A stretch of DNA of 64,000 nt from Candidatus Binatia bacterium (GTDB lineage Bacteria > Desulfobacterota > Binatia > UBA12015): the NCBI GenBank assembly GCA_036563615.1, contig DATCMB010000023.1, positions 186,001-250,000 of the forward strand, read 5' to 3'. The notes under the pieces are model-generated. The model saw only the letters and a program-made list of their open reading frames with translations, did no database searches and was not told where the DNA came from. Shown in pieces: positions 51,008 to 59,427 of the stretch. How positions within the stretch are numbered: the stretch's first letter is position 1; the number at the start of each line of letters is the position of its first letter. Both the position numbers and the translations under genes were made by a program.

Positions 51008-52612
51008 TCACCAGCCCTGGAGGAAGCGGTCGACGAGCAACGCCTTCTGCACCTTTTGCGTCGAGGCGGTCCGCGGTAGCTCGTCGACGAAGCGCACCCA
51101 GCGCGGCTTCTTGAAGCCGGCGAGCCGCTCGCGGACGAACTCGATCACGTCGCGCTCCTCGAGCGCGACGCCCGCACGTGGCACGACGACGGCGAGCACC
51201 GATTCGCCCCAGTCCGGGTCGGGCACGCCGACCACGGAGCACTCGGCGATGCCCTCGTGACGCAGCAGCACCGCCTCGACCTCGGCGGGGTACACGTTCT
51301 CGCCACCCGTCTTGATCATCTCCTTCAGCCGGCCGACGACCCAGAGGAAGCCGTCGTCGTCCCACATGCCCTGATCGCCGGTGTGCAGCCAGCCGCCGGC
51401 GAACGCCTCGGCCGTGGCCTCGGGCATGCGCCAGTAGCCGAGCATGGTGAAGTCGCTCTTGACGACGATCTCGCCCGGGACGCCGGGCGGCACGTCGCGA
51501 CCGTCGGCGTCGATCACGCGGACGTCGACGTCGTTGACCGGCGTGCCGACCGAGCCCGCCTTGCGCAGCAGGTCGCGCGGTCGCAGCGCGGTCACCGGAC
51601 CGGCCTCGGTCTGACCGTACAACACCACCATCGAATCGACGCCGAAGGCCCGCAGGATGCGCTCGATCTGCTCGGGTGGCATGTAGGCCGTCCCGCCGCC
51701 GAGCAGACGCAGCGACGACAGGTCGAAGCTTTCGAAATCCGGAAGGGCGAGCATCGCGTTGTACAGCGTCGGCACGGCGTAGAGGTAGGAAACCCGCTCG
51801 CGCGCGACGGCCGCCAGCATGGCACGCGGGTCGGCCTTGCGCATGATCACCACGCTGCCGCCGATCGCCCAGGTGCCGAGCGGCGTCGCCCACCCGCCCA
51901 TGTGGAACATCGGGAACATGCTGAGGACGACGTCGCCGTCGGTGAGGCCGGTCATCGACTGGGTGAGGCCGGCCTGCAGGAAGTAGCTGCGCTGCGAGAG
52001 CAGGGCGCCCTTGGGAACGCCGGTCGTGCCGCTGGTGAACAGCATGACGTGCGGGTCGCGCTCGTCGGGCGAGTCTGCGGGCGCGGGCTCGCTCGTCGGG
52101 GCTTCCGCGAGCAGCGGCGCGAGGCGCGCGAACGGCGCGTGTCTCGCGTCCGGGCGTGCGTCGTCGATCAGCAGCACGTCCTCGACGTGTGGCAGGCGAC
52201 CTGCGCGGCGCAGCGCCGCGACCTCGTCCGCGAAGTCGGCGCCAACGAGCGCGACGCGCGGCTCCGCGAGCTCGATTGCCTGGCGGATCTCGTCCGGCTT
52301 GCTGCGCGTGTTGAGCGGCACGACGATCGCCCCGAGCTTGCAGCACGCGAAGTACGTCCACGGGTACTCGACGCAGTTGTGCGCGAGGATCGCGACGCGG
52401 TCGCCGCGTCGCACGCCACGTGCGGCGAGCACGTGCGCGAGACGGTTCGTGCCCTCGTCGAGCTCGGCGTAGGTGACGCGCTCCGTGCGCCCGTCGGCGT
52501 GATCGAGGACGTACGCCAGGCGCCGTCCTCGGTAGCGTGCGTGGCGACGAACGATCTCGCCGAGCAGCAGCACGCTACGTTCTCGCCACCGCGTCGTGCT
52601 CGAGTCAAACAT
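51008..52612 (-). CDS. Acyl-CoA synthetase (AMP-binding, FadD-like)
   Basis: 534 aa. The ANL core is complete: MLFTSGTTGVPKGALLSQR (P-loop), FPMFHMGGWATPLG, LYGQTEAGPVTAL, GWLHTGDQGMWDDDGFLWVVGRLKEMIKTGGENVYPAEVEAVL (hinge and A8) and PRTASTQKVQKALL (catalytic A10 Lys region). It activates a medium- or long-chain or other carboxylic acid to its CoA thioester for catabolism. It is divergent from an SDR of the 3-hydroxyacyl-CoA dehydrogenase type, with ~80 bp between, so the two may share regulation. The exact acid is unknown. Confidence 0.93.
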   Translation of the reverse strand: MFDSSTTRWRERSVLLLGEIVRRHARYRGRRLAYVLDHADGRTERVTYAELDEGTNRLAHVLAARGVRRGDRVAILAHNCVEYPWTYFACCKLGAIVVPLNTRSKPDEIRQAIELAEPRVALVGADFADEVAALRRAGRLPHVEDVLLIDDARPDARHAPFARLAPLLAEAPTSEPAPADSPDERDPHVMLFTSGTTGVPKGALLSQRSYFLQAGLTQSMTGLTDGDVVLSMFPMFHMGGWATPLGTWAIGGSVVIMRKADPRAMLAAVARERVSYLYAVPTLYNAMLALPDFESFDLSSLRLLGGGTAYMPPEQIERILRAFGVDSMVVLYGQTEAGPVTALRPRDLLRKAGSVGTPVNDVDVRVIDADGRDVPPGVPGEIVVKSDFTMLGYWRMPEATAEAFAGGWLHTGDQGMWDDDGFLWVVGRLKEMIKTGGENVYPAEVEAVLLRHEGIAECSVVGVPDPDWGESVLAVVVPRAGVALEERDVIEFVRERLAGFKKPRWVRFVDELPRTASTQKVQKALLVDRFLQGW

Positions 52613-52691
52613 GCAACCGCGGCGCGTTGACCTCCCCGGCGAGCGCTGTTAGCCGACGCGAAACGACGTCAACCTAAGCGAAAGGAAGCTC

Positions 52692-53600
52692 ATGCTGCTT
52701 CAAGGCAAGGTCGCAGTCGTCACCGGATCCGGACGTGGTATCGGCCGCGGCATCGCGCTCGCGCTCGCGCGCGAGGGGGCTGCCGTCGTGGTGAACGACG
52801 TCGGCGCGTCGCTCGACGGACGCGGCTCCGACCAGGATCCCGCGGCGCAGGTGTGCCGCGAGATCGAGGGCTTCGGCGGCAGGGCGGTGCCGAACTACGA
52901 TTCGGTGTCGGACTACAAGGCCGCCAAGAACATCATCCAGACCGCGCTCGACACCTTCGGTCGCATCGACATCCTGGTGAACAACGCCGGCATCGTCCGT
53001 GACCGCTCGATCATGAAGATGACCGAGGAGGACTTCGACGCGGTCATCGCGGTCCATCTCAAGGGCAGCTTCAACTGCGGGAGCCACGCGATCCCGCACA
53101 TGCGCGAGCAGGGCTTCGGGCGCATCATCAACATCACCTCGAGCGCCGGGCTGCGCGGCAACTTCGGCCAGACCAACTACTCGGCGGCGAAGGCGGCGCT
53201 GATGGGCATCACCTTCACCTGGTCGATCGAGCTCGCGAAGTACGGGATCACCGTCAACGCGCTCGCGCCGTCGGGGATGACGCGCATGGTGAGCAGCATG
53301 CCGGGCATGGAGAGCCGTCCGGTGTCGCCGGAGATGAACCCGGATCTGAACGGTCCGCTGGTCGCCTTCCTCGCCTCGGACCGCGCGGCGCACGTCAACG
53401 GCCAGATCTTCGGGCGTCGCGGCTACGCCTTCACGATCTTCCAGACGCCGCGCCCGATCGCGTCGATGTACAAGGAGGGCGGCTTCACCGCGCAGGAGAT
53501 CGCCGACCAGTTCGACGCCTCGCTCGGCGAGCACCTGCAGCAGATCGGCATCCCGCAGACGCGGCGGGACACGTCGGGGGGAGCGGGCGCGAAGAAGTGA
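52692..53600 (+). CDS. Short-chain dehydrogenase/reductase, MFE-2-like 3-hydroxyacyl-CoA dehydrogenase
   Basis: 302 aa. RBS AAAGGAAG precedes the ATG. The SDR motifs are VTGSGRGIGRG (cofactor), NNAG in ILVNNAGIVRD, catalytic Ser in ITSSAGLRGNFGQ and YSAAK. The insertion VNDVGASLDGRGSDQDPAAQVCREIEGFGGRAVPNYDSV and IVRDRSIMKMTEEDFD are typical of the dehydrogenase domain of peroxisomal multifunctional enzyme type 2 and its bacterial relatives. A role in beta-oxidation of fatty or steroid-side-chain acyl-CoA is likely, in line with the divergent acyl-CoA ligase. Confidence 0.92.
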   Translation: MLLQGKVAVVTGSGRGIGRGIALALAREGAAVVVNDVGASLDGRGSDQDPAAQVCREIEGFGGRAVPNYDSVSDYKAAKNIIQTALDTFGRIDILVNNAGIVRDRSIMKMTEEDFDAVIAVHLKGSFNCGSHAIPHMREQGFGRIINITSSAGLRGNFGQTNYSAAKAALMGITFTWSIELAKYGITVNALAPSGMTRMVSSMPGMESRPVSPEMNPDLNGPLVAFLASDRAAHVNGQIFGRRGYAFTIFQTPRPIASMYKEGGFTAQEIADQFDASLGEHLQQIGIPQTRRDTSGGAGAKK

Positions 53601-53673
53601 GCGCTCCGCGCGTGTGAGCGCTGCGTGCGCTGCGAGGAGGGACGCGGCGCACGCGGCGCGCGCGCGAACCGTC

Positions 53674-53698
53674 GGCGCGCGAACCTCCGGCGCGCGCC
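53674..53698. terminator. Hairpin between convergent SDR and bioB genes
   Basis: An 8-bp GC stem, GGCGCGCG (53674-53681) with CGCGCGCC (53691-53698), has a 9-nt loop. A direct repeat, GCGCGCGAACC, occurs at 53660-53670 and 53675-53685. Being simple GC-rich sequence, it is only moderately persuasive. Confidence 0.35.
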
Positions 53699-53729
53699 GA
53701 GAACGCGACTCGGTCTCGAGCCGAGAGCG

Positions 53730-54743
53730 CTACTCCGTCTCGAGCTCGAAGCCGATGCTCGCGACCATCTGCTGCGCTTCGGCCACGGCCTGACCCGGCG
53801 TCGTCAGGTAGCCGTTCACGAAGATCGAGTTCGCCGGGTAGAGCGCCAGCGCCTGCCAGTCGCCGAGCGTGTGCTCGCGTCCGCCCGCGGCGCGGATGTC
53901 GGCCTCGGGGTTCAGGAAGCGCATCAGGCAGAGCGCGCGCAGCGCCCGCGTCGGGCTGGTCTTCGGACGGCCGCCGAGCGGCGTGCCGTCGATCGCGTGC
54001 AGGAAGTTGACCGGCAGCGAGTCGACTTGCAGCTCGCGCAGCGCGAAGCCGAGGTCGATCACGTCCTCGTCATCCTCGCCCATCCCGATGATGCCGCCGC
54101 AGCAGGTGTTGAGGCCCGCACGCTTCGCGGCGCGCACGGTCGAGACGCGGTCGGCGTAGGTGTGCGTCGTGCAGATCTTCGGGTAGAAGCGCTCGCTGGT
54201 GTTCAGGTTGTGGTTGACCCAGCCGACGCCCGCCTCCGCGAGACGCTGCGCCTGCGAGTCGTCCATCAAGCCGAGCGACACGCAGATCTCGAGCTCCGGG
54301 TAGCGACGCTTGATCTCGCGCGTCGCGGCGCAGAGCTGCTGGATGTCGCGCTCGCTCGGACCGCGGCCGCTCGTCACCATGCAGTAGCGGCGCGCGCCGC
54401 GCGCGACCGCGGCCTCGGCGCCGCGCAGCAGCTCGTCCTGCGGCAGCAGGCGGTAGGTGTCGATGTCCGCCGCCGACACCTTGGATTGCGAGCAGTAGCT
54501 GCAGTCCTCGGGGCAGAGGCCGGAGCGCGCGTTCTGCAGCACGCAGAGCTTCACCCGCCGTCCCCAGTAGCGCTCGCGCACGACGAAGGCGGCGCGCAGC
54601 AGATCGGCCAGCAGCTCGTCCGGGGTGGCGAGGACGGCGCGCGCCTGCTCCCGGCTCAGCGCCTCGCCGCGCAGCGCGCGCTCGGCGAGCTCGGTGAACG
54701 GGGACGCCGCCTGCCCGGCGTCGTTGCTGCTGACGATCGACAT
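53730..54743 (-). CDS. bioB: Biotin synthase
   Basis: 337 aa from the ATG at 54743. The radical-SAM cluster motif C-x3-C-x2-C is CPEDCSYC, preceded by VKLCVLQNARSG. Further family blocks are RYCMVTSGRGP, NHNLNTSERFYPKICTTHTYADRVSTVRAAKRAGLNTCCGGIIGMGE (with the [2Fe-2S] ligand Cys) and LPVNFLHAIDGTPLGG. It inserts sulfur into dethiobiotin. It is the third gene after a lipoate-ligase-like and a HEAT-repeat gene; no other bio genes are in the window. Confidence 0.97.
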   Translation of the reverse strand: MSIVSSNDAGQAASPFTELAERALRGEALSREQARAVLATPDELLADLLRAAFVVRERYWGRRVKLCVLQNARSGLCPEDCSYCSQSKVSAADIDTYRLLPQDELLRGAEAAVARGARRYCMVTSGRGPSERDIQQLCAATREIKRRYPELEICVSLGLMDDSQAQRLAEAGVGWVNHNLNTSERFYPKICTTHTYADRVSTVRAAKRAGLNTCCGGIIGMGEDDEDVIDLGFALRELQVDSLPVNFLHAIDGTPLGGRPKTSPTRALRALCLMRFLNPEADIRAAGGREHTLGDWQALALYPANSIFVNGYLTTPGQAVAEAQQMVASIGFELETE

Positions 54744-54775
54744 GGCCGGACGCTGTACCAGAGCGGCCGGACCGC

Positions 54776-55636
54776 TCAACCCGGCGCGGACCCGCCGGGG
54801 GTGGGGCCTCGAGCCGGGGCGAGCGCCTGCAGGGCCGCGGCGGCGGCGCGGGCGAGGCTCGGGTCCTCGGAGCGTGACGCCCGCTCGAGCGCCGCGAAGA
54901 CGCCCGGATCGGCGACGCCGAGCTTGCCGAGCGTCGCGGCCGCCGCGCGCCGGACGCCGGCGTCCGGGTCGTCCACGAGCAGCGCGGCGATCGTCGCCGC
55001 CGCCTCGCGCGCGAGCTCCGCTCCCGACCCCGCGCGCAGCACGCACGACAGCGCCGCCAGCCGCACGCCCGCGTCGGGATCGCGCAGCAGCTCGTGCGCG
55101 AGCCGAGGTGCGTCGGGCGCCTCCAGGTCGCGCAGGCAGTAGAGCGCCATCTTGCGCAGCGTCGCCGATGCGCCACCGAGCGCCGCGCGGATCTCGTCGA
55201 GGACGCTCGGGTCGCGGCGCGCGATCTTGCACGCGAGCTCCGCCGCGGCCCAGCGCTGGTCGCCGTCGTCAAGCATCATCGTCTCGAGCGCCGCCGGCCA
55301 GAGCTCGGGCGTCGCGTCGAGGCCGCGGCCGAGCGTGTACGCGACGCCCCAGCGCAGGCGCGCCGAGGGCGAGGCGAGCGCCGCGCGCAGCGCAGCGCAG
55401 AGCGTGTCGGACAGCGGCAGCAACGGCGCGATGACGTCCGCCGCCCCGCGCTGGTCGGTGCGGTGCGCGGCGCCGAGCGTGTCGGTGAGCGCCGCTGCGA
55501 GCTCGTCCTCGATCAGCGCGCCGATGGTCTCGCGCGGCAGCGCGGCGATGCGGGCGAGCGCTTCTCTGCGCGCCGCGGCGTCGCCGCGCAGGCCCTGCAC
55601 GAGCTCGCGCCGCAGCTCGTCCATCGCTGCGCTCAC
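54776..55636 (-). CDS. HEAT-repeat protein
   Basis: 286 aa from a GTG at 55636 that overlaps the upstream TGA (GTGA); an ATG four codons on is the alternative. At least six HEAT/PBS-lyase-type repeats are visible (ALASPSARLRWGVAYTLGRGL, DDGDQRWAAAELACKIA, GGASATLRKMALYCLRDLE, RDPDAGVRLAALSCVLRAG, DDPDAGVRRAAAATLGKLG, SEDPSLARAAAAALQAL). It probably forms a helical solenoid scaffold. The repeats occur in phycobilin-lyase-like and many interaction proteins, so no activity is inferred. It sits between the lipoate-ligase-like gene and bioB. Confidence 0.85.
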   Translation of the reverse strand: MSAAMDELRRELVQGLRGDAAARREALARIAALPRETIGALIEDELAAALTDTLGAAHRTDQRGAADVIAPLLPLSDTLCAALRAALASPSARLRWGVAYTLGRGLDATPELWPAALETMMLDDGDQRWAAAELACKIARRDPSVLDEIRAALGGASATLRKMALYCLRDLEAPDAPRLAHELLRDPDAGVRLAALSCVLRAGSGAELAREAAATIAALLVDDPDAGVRRAAAATLGKLGVADPGVFAALERASRSEDPSLARAAAAALQALAPARGPTPGGSAPG

Positions 55637-56685
55637 GACGCGCCCACCCCGCGCGCGACCAGCGCGTGCAGCTCCGCCGGGCGCAGCCCGAGGAGGTAGT
55701 TGCGCCGTCCGTCGAGGACGTCGCGCAGTGCGTCGGCGGCGGCGCTCGCCGTCGCGGGACCGCCGATCAACCGCTGCGCGAGCTCGCGGATCGCGGAAGG
55801 CGGCGCGAGGAAGTCGCCGGTCAGCGCGAAGTCCGCGACCACGCCGTGCTCGACGTGCGCGGCCGCGGTCACCGGTCCGAGCAAGCCGTGCGCGACCTCG
55901 ACCCGCGCGTCCGCGGCGAGCGCGCGTGGCACGTACGCGAGCGGTCCTGGATCCTCGGCGAGCATCAGCTTCGTGACCTCGTCGTCGAGCTCCTCGGTCT
56001 CGAGGTCGAAGACCTCGGCGTAGGCGGCTGCGATCTGCGCCGCGATCGCGGCGAGATCGATCTCCCCCTGCGCCTCGGTCCCCTGCAGCTCGGCGAGCGT
56101 CGTCACCTGCGAGCTCGATAGCAGGTGCGCGGGCACGACGCCCTGCGGATCGACGCGGTCGAGCAGCGCGGGCGTGGTCGCGAGCGACGTGCGCAGCGCG
56201 ACGATCGCCTGGAACAGCGTCGGCCCCGCCTCGCCCTCGGCGAAGCTCACGTGCGCGAGCGCACGTCGCGACGCGGTCACGAGGTCGAGCCCCGGATAGA
56301 CCGGGTCGACGCCGAGCTTGCGCAGCCACGCGAGAAGCCCGCGCACGCAGCGGTTCATCACCTGCTCCGGCGCGAGCGCCCAGCGGTCGTCGGCGACCAG
56401 CGCCGAGCGGTGCGGCAGCCCGAGCGTGACCAGCAGGAAGCCGTCACCGGCCGCGATCGCGCGCCCGCCGGTCGATCGCCGCCAGAGCAGCGCCGTCCCC
56501 GGCTCCCCGCGCGGGCCGGGCTCGAGGTGGAAGGCGCCGAGCCCGAGGACCTCGCCGGCGAGCGTCGACGCGTGCAGGTGAAGCTCGCCGAGGGCGCCGG
56601 CCTCGAGCAGCGCACGCTCCCGTCGGCGCTGGACGTCCGGGGTCGCGCCGCTCGCGTGGCTGATCAGCAGGGAGCGCGCGCTCAC
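55633..56685 (-). CDS. Lipoate-protein ligase A-like protein lacking the canonical active-site lysine
   Basis: 350 aa from a GTG at 56685; a TTG at 56700 abuts a terminator stem and is less likely. The BPL/LPL fold is recognisable from LLWRRSTGGRAIAAGDGFLLVTLGLP (the RR-S/T-GG signature). Where LplA has G-R/K-K-I-x-G-S-A with the ligand-contacting lysine, this protein has TASRRALAHVSF, Arg140-Arg141, and no Lys. A C-terminal accessory domain is present (FALTGDFLAPPSAIRELAQRLIGGPATASAAADAL). It may be an octanoyl/lipoyl transferase variant, a ligase with Arg in that role, or a non-catalytic binder. It heads the HEAT-bioB operon, which suggests cofactor-attachment biology. Confidence 0.75.
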   Translation of the reverse strand: MSARSLLISHASGATPDVQRRRERALLEAGALGELHLHASTLAGEVLGLGAFHLEPGPRGEPGTALLWRRSTGGRAIAAGDGFLLVTLGLPHRSALVADDRWALAPEQVMNRCVRGLLAWLRKLGVDPVYPGLDLVTASRRALAHVSFAEGEAGPTLFQAIVALRTSLATTPALLDRVDPQGVVPAHLLSSSQVTTLAELQGTEAQGEIDLAAIAAQIAAAYAEVFDLETEELDDEVTKLMLAEDPGPLAYVPRALAADARVEVAHGLLGPVTAAAHVEHGVVADFALTGDFLAPPSAIRELAQRLIGGPATASAAADALRDVLDGRRNYLLGLRPAELHALVARGVGAS

Positions 56686-56700
56686 CGGACGGCAAAGCAA

Positions 56701-56731
56701 GCGGCCGGCGCGGGGGATCCGCGCCGGCCGC
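56701..56731 (-). terminator. Strong terminator-like hairpin after the SnoaL-like gene
   Basis: A perfect 13-bp stem, 56701-56713 with 56719-56731 (GCGGCCGGCGCGG and complement), closes a 5-nt loop. It lies 20 bp past the end of the minus-strand SnoaL-like gene and just upstream of the lipoate-ligase-like gene, so it should separate the two transcripts. Confidence 0.7.
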
Positions 56732-56751
56732 CGTGCGGAGCGTGCTCCGCG

Positions 56752-57210
56752 TCAGCCGAGGATGGTGGGATCGTAGTAGTAGCGCTCGCGGACGATCTTG
56801 CCGTTGCGGATCTCGTGGATCGCCACCTCACGGAACAGCGTCTTGCGTCCGCCGCGCAGCGTGAGCTGCGCCTCCCACTCGATGATCACCGTCTGCCCGT
56901 CGCACCACAGGTTGCGCGCATGCCAGCGGGCATCGGACACCATCTTCTTCCACTGCTCGTTCTTCTGCTTGATGGCCTCGATGCCGTAGGTCGGCATCTG
57001 CCCGGCCTCTTCGGACTCGACGCTGTCCGCGTACAGCGACAGCATGCGCTTCTCGTCCGCCACCGACGTGGCAGTGACGATCGAGCGCGCGATGCGCCGC
57101 AGGTCGGCAAGCGTGGGCGCTCCCTTCGGTCCCGCTGCTGCGGCCCTGGGCTTCGTCTTCTTCGCCTTTGCGGCGGTCTTCTTAGCTCCAGAGCCCCTCG
57201 TCGTAGCCAT
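56752..57210 (-). CDS. SnoaL/NTF2-like fold protein
   Basis: 152 aa with RBS GGGGAGGAGAC before the ATG. A basic, Ala/Lys-rich N-terminus (~30 residues, KKTAAKAKKTKPRAAAA) precedes an NTF2-like cone: RSIVTATSVADEKRMLSLYADSVESEEAGQMPTYGIEAIKQKNEQWKKMV...WCDGQTVIIEWEAQLTLRGGRKTLFREVAIHEIRNGKIVRERYYYDP. The last block (VAIHEIRNGKIVRERYYYD) is the classic SnoaL-like C-terminal hairpin. Members are isomerases, cyclases or binding proteins for small hydrophobic ligands. The substrate is unknown. The histone-like basic tail is unusual for this fold. Confidence 0.82.
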   Translation of the reverse strand: MATTRGSGAKKTAAKAKKTKPRAAAAGPKGAPTLADLRRIARSIVTATSVADEKRMLSLYADSVESEEAGQMPTYGIEAIKQKNEQWKKMVSDARWHARNLWCDGQTVIIEWEAQLTLRGGRKTLFREVAIHEIRNGKIVRERYYYDPTILG

Positions 57211-57578
57211 GTCTCCTCCCCGAACGAATGTAGCCTCGCTCAGCTCCCCACGAGCCGGCGCGGCGTCTTGCTCGTACTTCTCTGAGTTTCCTTATGCTTG
57301 CCCAACGAGCCGTCCCTCTCGTCGGGCACTACGAGCGGGCCCGGCAAACTGCTCGTCTGCGGACCCGCTGCGCCTCTCCCTCCAGACGCGTGGAGCGTCG
57401 TCGCGAGCGACCGAGGAAGGTCGTAGAGCGAAAATCTAGGCGCAGTTCTTTTTGGACCATGAAAAGAGGCCGGTAGCAAGGTCGTGTGAACGCGCTAGCC
57501 GCGGCAAGAGGCCGCAGTCCGAACGACTTGCGCCGGGACCCGTGCGGCCGATACACGATGTGAACGGAGAGCACCACG
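57211..57578. other. Non-coding interval upstream of hemQ
   Basis: About 370 bp without a supported gene. It should hold the divergent promoters of the SnoaL-like gene and hemQ. AT-richer stretches occur near 57270-57300 and 57428-57465, the latter including GTTCTTTTTGGACC, but I could not define a promoter or RNA fold. A 5-codon frame near 57462 (ATGAAAAGAGGCCGGTAG) has no RBS and is not called. Confidence 0.4.
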
Positions 57579-58436
57579 ATGTCGGTCGACCAAGGCACGG
57601 CGCAAAGGCCAACGCGTTCGGCGAACGCTCCGAGTGCGGAGGACACCGGCTGGCCGGTCCTGCACCTCTTCCAGCGCATCGACCGCGCCCGCTGGCAGAG
57701 CCTGTCCGAGGACGATCGCGCTCGGGCGGTCGAGGAGTTCTCGACGCTGCTGCAGAACGCCCAGGCCGAGGAAGGCCTGCAGCTCATCCCGAGCGGCGTC
57801 ATCGGCAAGGCCGACCTCGCGGTGATGGCCGTGCATCCCGACCTGCGGCGGATCCAGCGATTGACCCAGGAGATCGCCGCGACGCGCCTCGGGTCGTGCC
57901 TGTCGACGGTCTACTCGTACCTCTCGATCTCCGAGAAGAGCGAGTACATGTCGACCGCGGGCGACCACGCGCGCAAGCTGATCGACGAGGAAGGGCTCGC
58001 GCCGGACTCGCCCGAGTTCCAGAAGCAGGTCGCCGCCTTCGCTGCGCGCATGAGCGCGTATGCGGAAGCGCGCGTGCACCCGCAGCTGCCGGGCGCGGAC
58101 TACCCGGTGCTGTGCTTCTATCCGATGAGCAAGGCGCGCGGTGAGCGGCGCAACTGGTACGCGCTGTCGTTCCAGGAGCGCAAGCGGCTGATGGGCTCGC
58201 ACGCCGAAGCCGGACGACGCTTCATGGGACGCGTGCTGCAGCTCATCACGAGCTCGACCGGACTCGACGACTGGGAGTGGGGCGTGACGCTGTTCACGCG
58301 CGACCTCAAGTCGGTGCGCGACATCGTCTACGAGCTGCGCTACGACGAGGGCAGCGCGCTTTACGGTCTCTTCGGTCCGTTCTACATCAGCGTGCGATTC
58401 GCGCCGCAGGAGCTGCGCGACGCTCTGCGTCTCTGA
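57579..58436 (+). CDS. hemQ: Coproheme decarboxylase HemQ (chlorite-dismutase family)
   Basis: 285 aa with RBS GGAGAG. The C-terminal two thirds carry the HemQ signature: LGSCLSTVYSYLSISEKSEYMS, VLCFYPMSKARGERRNWYALSFQERKRLMGSHAEAGRRFMGRVLQLITSSTGLDDWEWGVTLFTRD and IVYELRYDEGSALYGLFGPFYI. The RGERRNWY segment carries the conserved Tyr of coproheme decarboxylases, and the GSHAEAGRRF region the likely proximal His. It oxidatively decarboxylates coproheme III to haem b, the last step of the coproporphyrin-dependent pathway. That route is best known from Gram-positive bacteria, so its presence beside LPS genes is taxonomically informative. Confidence 0.93.
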   Translation: MSVDQGTAQRPTRSANAPSAEDTGWPVLHLFQRIDRARWQSLSEDDRARAVEEFSTLLQNAQAEEGLQLIPSGVIGKADLAVMAVHPDLRRIQRLTQEIAATRLGSCLSTVYSYLSISEKSEYMSTAGDHARKLIDEEGLAPDSPEFQKQVAAFAARMSAYAEARVHPQLPGADYPVLCFYPMSKARGERRNWYALSFQERKRLMGSHAEAGRRFMGRVLQLITSSTGLDDWEWGVTLFTRDLKSVRDIVYELRYDEGSALYGLFGPFYISVRFAPQELRDALRL

Positions 58437-58463
58437 TCGCTTCACCGGACGGCTGCCCGCGGC

Positions 58464-58916
58464 GTGAAGCGCGTGGTTCTCTACGCCGACGGCTCGTGCC
58501 ACGGCAATCCCGGGCCGGGCGGCTGGGCCGCGATCCTCGAGTACAACGGCCACGTGCGTGAGATGTCGGGCGCCGAGCTGCGCACGACCAACAACCAGAT
58601 GGAGCTGCGCGCCGTGATCGAAGGTCTGAGCGCGCTCACCGAGCCGTGCGAGGTCGAGGTGTGGAGCGACTCGCGCTACGTCATCGACGGCGTCAGCAAG
58701 TGGCTTCCGAACTGGAAGCGTCGCGGCTGGGTGACGGCGGACAAGAAGCAGGTGAAGAACGTCGAGCTGTGGCGCGCGCTCGACGCCGCCGCCTCGCGTC
58801 ACAAGACGTCGTGGCACTGGGTGCAGGGCCACAGCGGTCATCCGCAGAACGAGCGCTGCGACCAGCTCGCGAACGACGCGATCCGCCGCCTGCTCTCAGA
58901 GCGAAACCAGGCTTAG
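58464..58916 (+). CDS. rnhA: Ribonuclease HI
   Basis: 150 aa from a GTG at 58464. The catalytic carboxylates are in the expected blocks: VVLYADGSCHGNPGPGGWAAIL (Asp), NNQMELRAVIEGL (Glu), VWSDSRYVIDGVSKWLPNWKRRGW (Asp plus the basic handle) and VQGHSGHPQNERCDQLANDAI (His and Asp). It removes RNA from RNA-DNA hybrids. Its last 21 bp overlap the convergent membrane-protein gene. Confidence 0.97.
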   Translation: MKRVVLYADGSCHGNPGPGGWAAILEYNGHVREMSGAELRTTNNQMELRAVIEGLSALTEPCEVEVWSDSRYVIDGVSKWLPNWKRRGWVTADKKQVKNVELWRALDAAASRHKTSWHWVQGHSGHPQNERCDQLANDAIRRLLSERNQA

Positions 58917-59312
58917 GCCGAAGAACACCTGCAGCGCGGAGAGCAGCAGCGCGAGCATGCCGAGCAGTGGATGCGCTTGGCGCGCCGCGGCGCTCTCGCC
59001 GACGCGACGCGACAGCAGCGCGGCGCTGGTCAGCGCGAGCGCGACCGCGACGCCGATCCAGAAGTGCGCTCCTCCGGCGAGCTCGAGATCGTCGCGCCAG
59101 AGCCAGGTCGACGCGAGCCCGAAGGCGAAGTTGAGGAGCATCGCGCCGTACGCCCACGGCGCGAGCCGCGCGTGACGCTCGCGCAGTGGCGCGCCGCCGC
59201 GCTCTCTGCTGCGCAGCCCGAGCGACGCAGCCCAGGCGAGGAGTGCGAGCGCGACCAGCGCCGTGATCGGGTGCAGGAAGGCGAGCAGACGCTCGGTCCC
59301 GGTCGGCGGCAT
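58896..59312 (-). CDS. DUF4079-like four-helix membrane protein
   Basis: 138 aa with four hydrophobic helices. Histidines sit near helix ends (FLHPITALVALALLAWAASL, GGAHFWIGVAVALALTSAALL, QAHPLLGMLALLLSALQVFFGLSL), the pattern of DUF4079 and cytochrome b561-like haem-binding membrane proteins. Haem binding is inferred from His placement only. Its 3' end overlaps rnhA by 21 bp on the opposite strand. Confidence 0.65.
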   Translation of the reverse strand: MPPTGTERLLAFLHPITALVALALLAWAASLGLRSRERGGAPLRERHARLAPWAYGAMLLNFAFGLASTWLWRDDLELAGGAHFWIGVAVALALTSAALLSRRVGESAAARQAHPLLGMLALLLSALQVFFGLSLVSL

Positions 59313-59427
59313 CGCCCGCCTTGTCGTCTACGCGGCGCGCGTCGGCAAGCGGAGCGGCGTGCGCGCGTCGCTTGCCGTCGAGGTCGCGCGTCCGCTACGC
59401 CGTCGGCATCGACCGAAAGGAGGCGAC

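Noticed and set aside
53660..53698. GCGCGCGAACC repeats as a CRISPR-like or transposon-end repeat
   Set aside because: Only two short GC-rich copies, no spacer structure and no associated genes.
57462..57479. Five-codon frame ATGAAAAGAGGCCGGTAG upstream of hemQ as a leader peptide
   Set aside because: No ribosome-binding site, no attenuator-like hairpins and no link to the hemQ start about 100 bp away.
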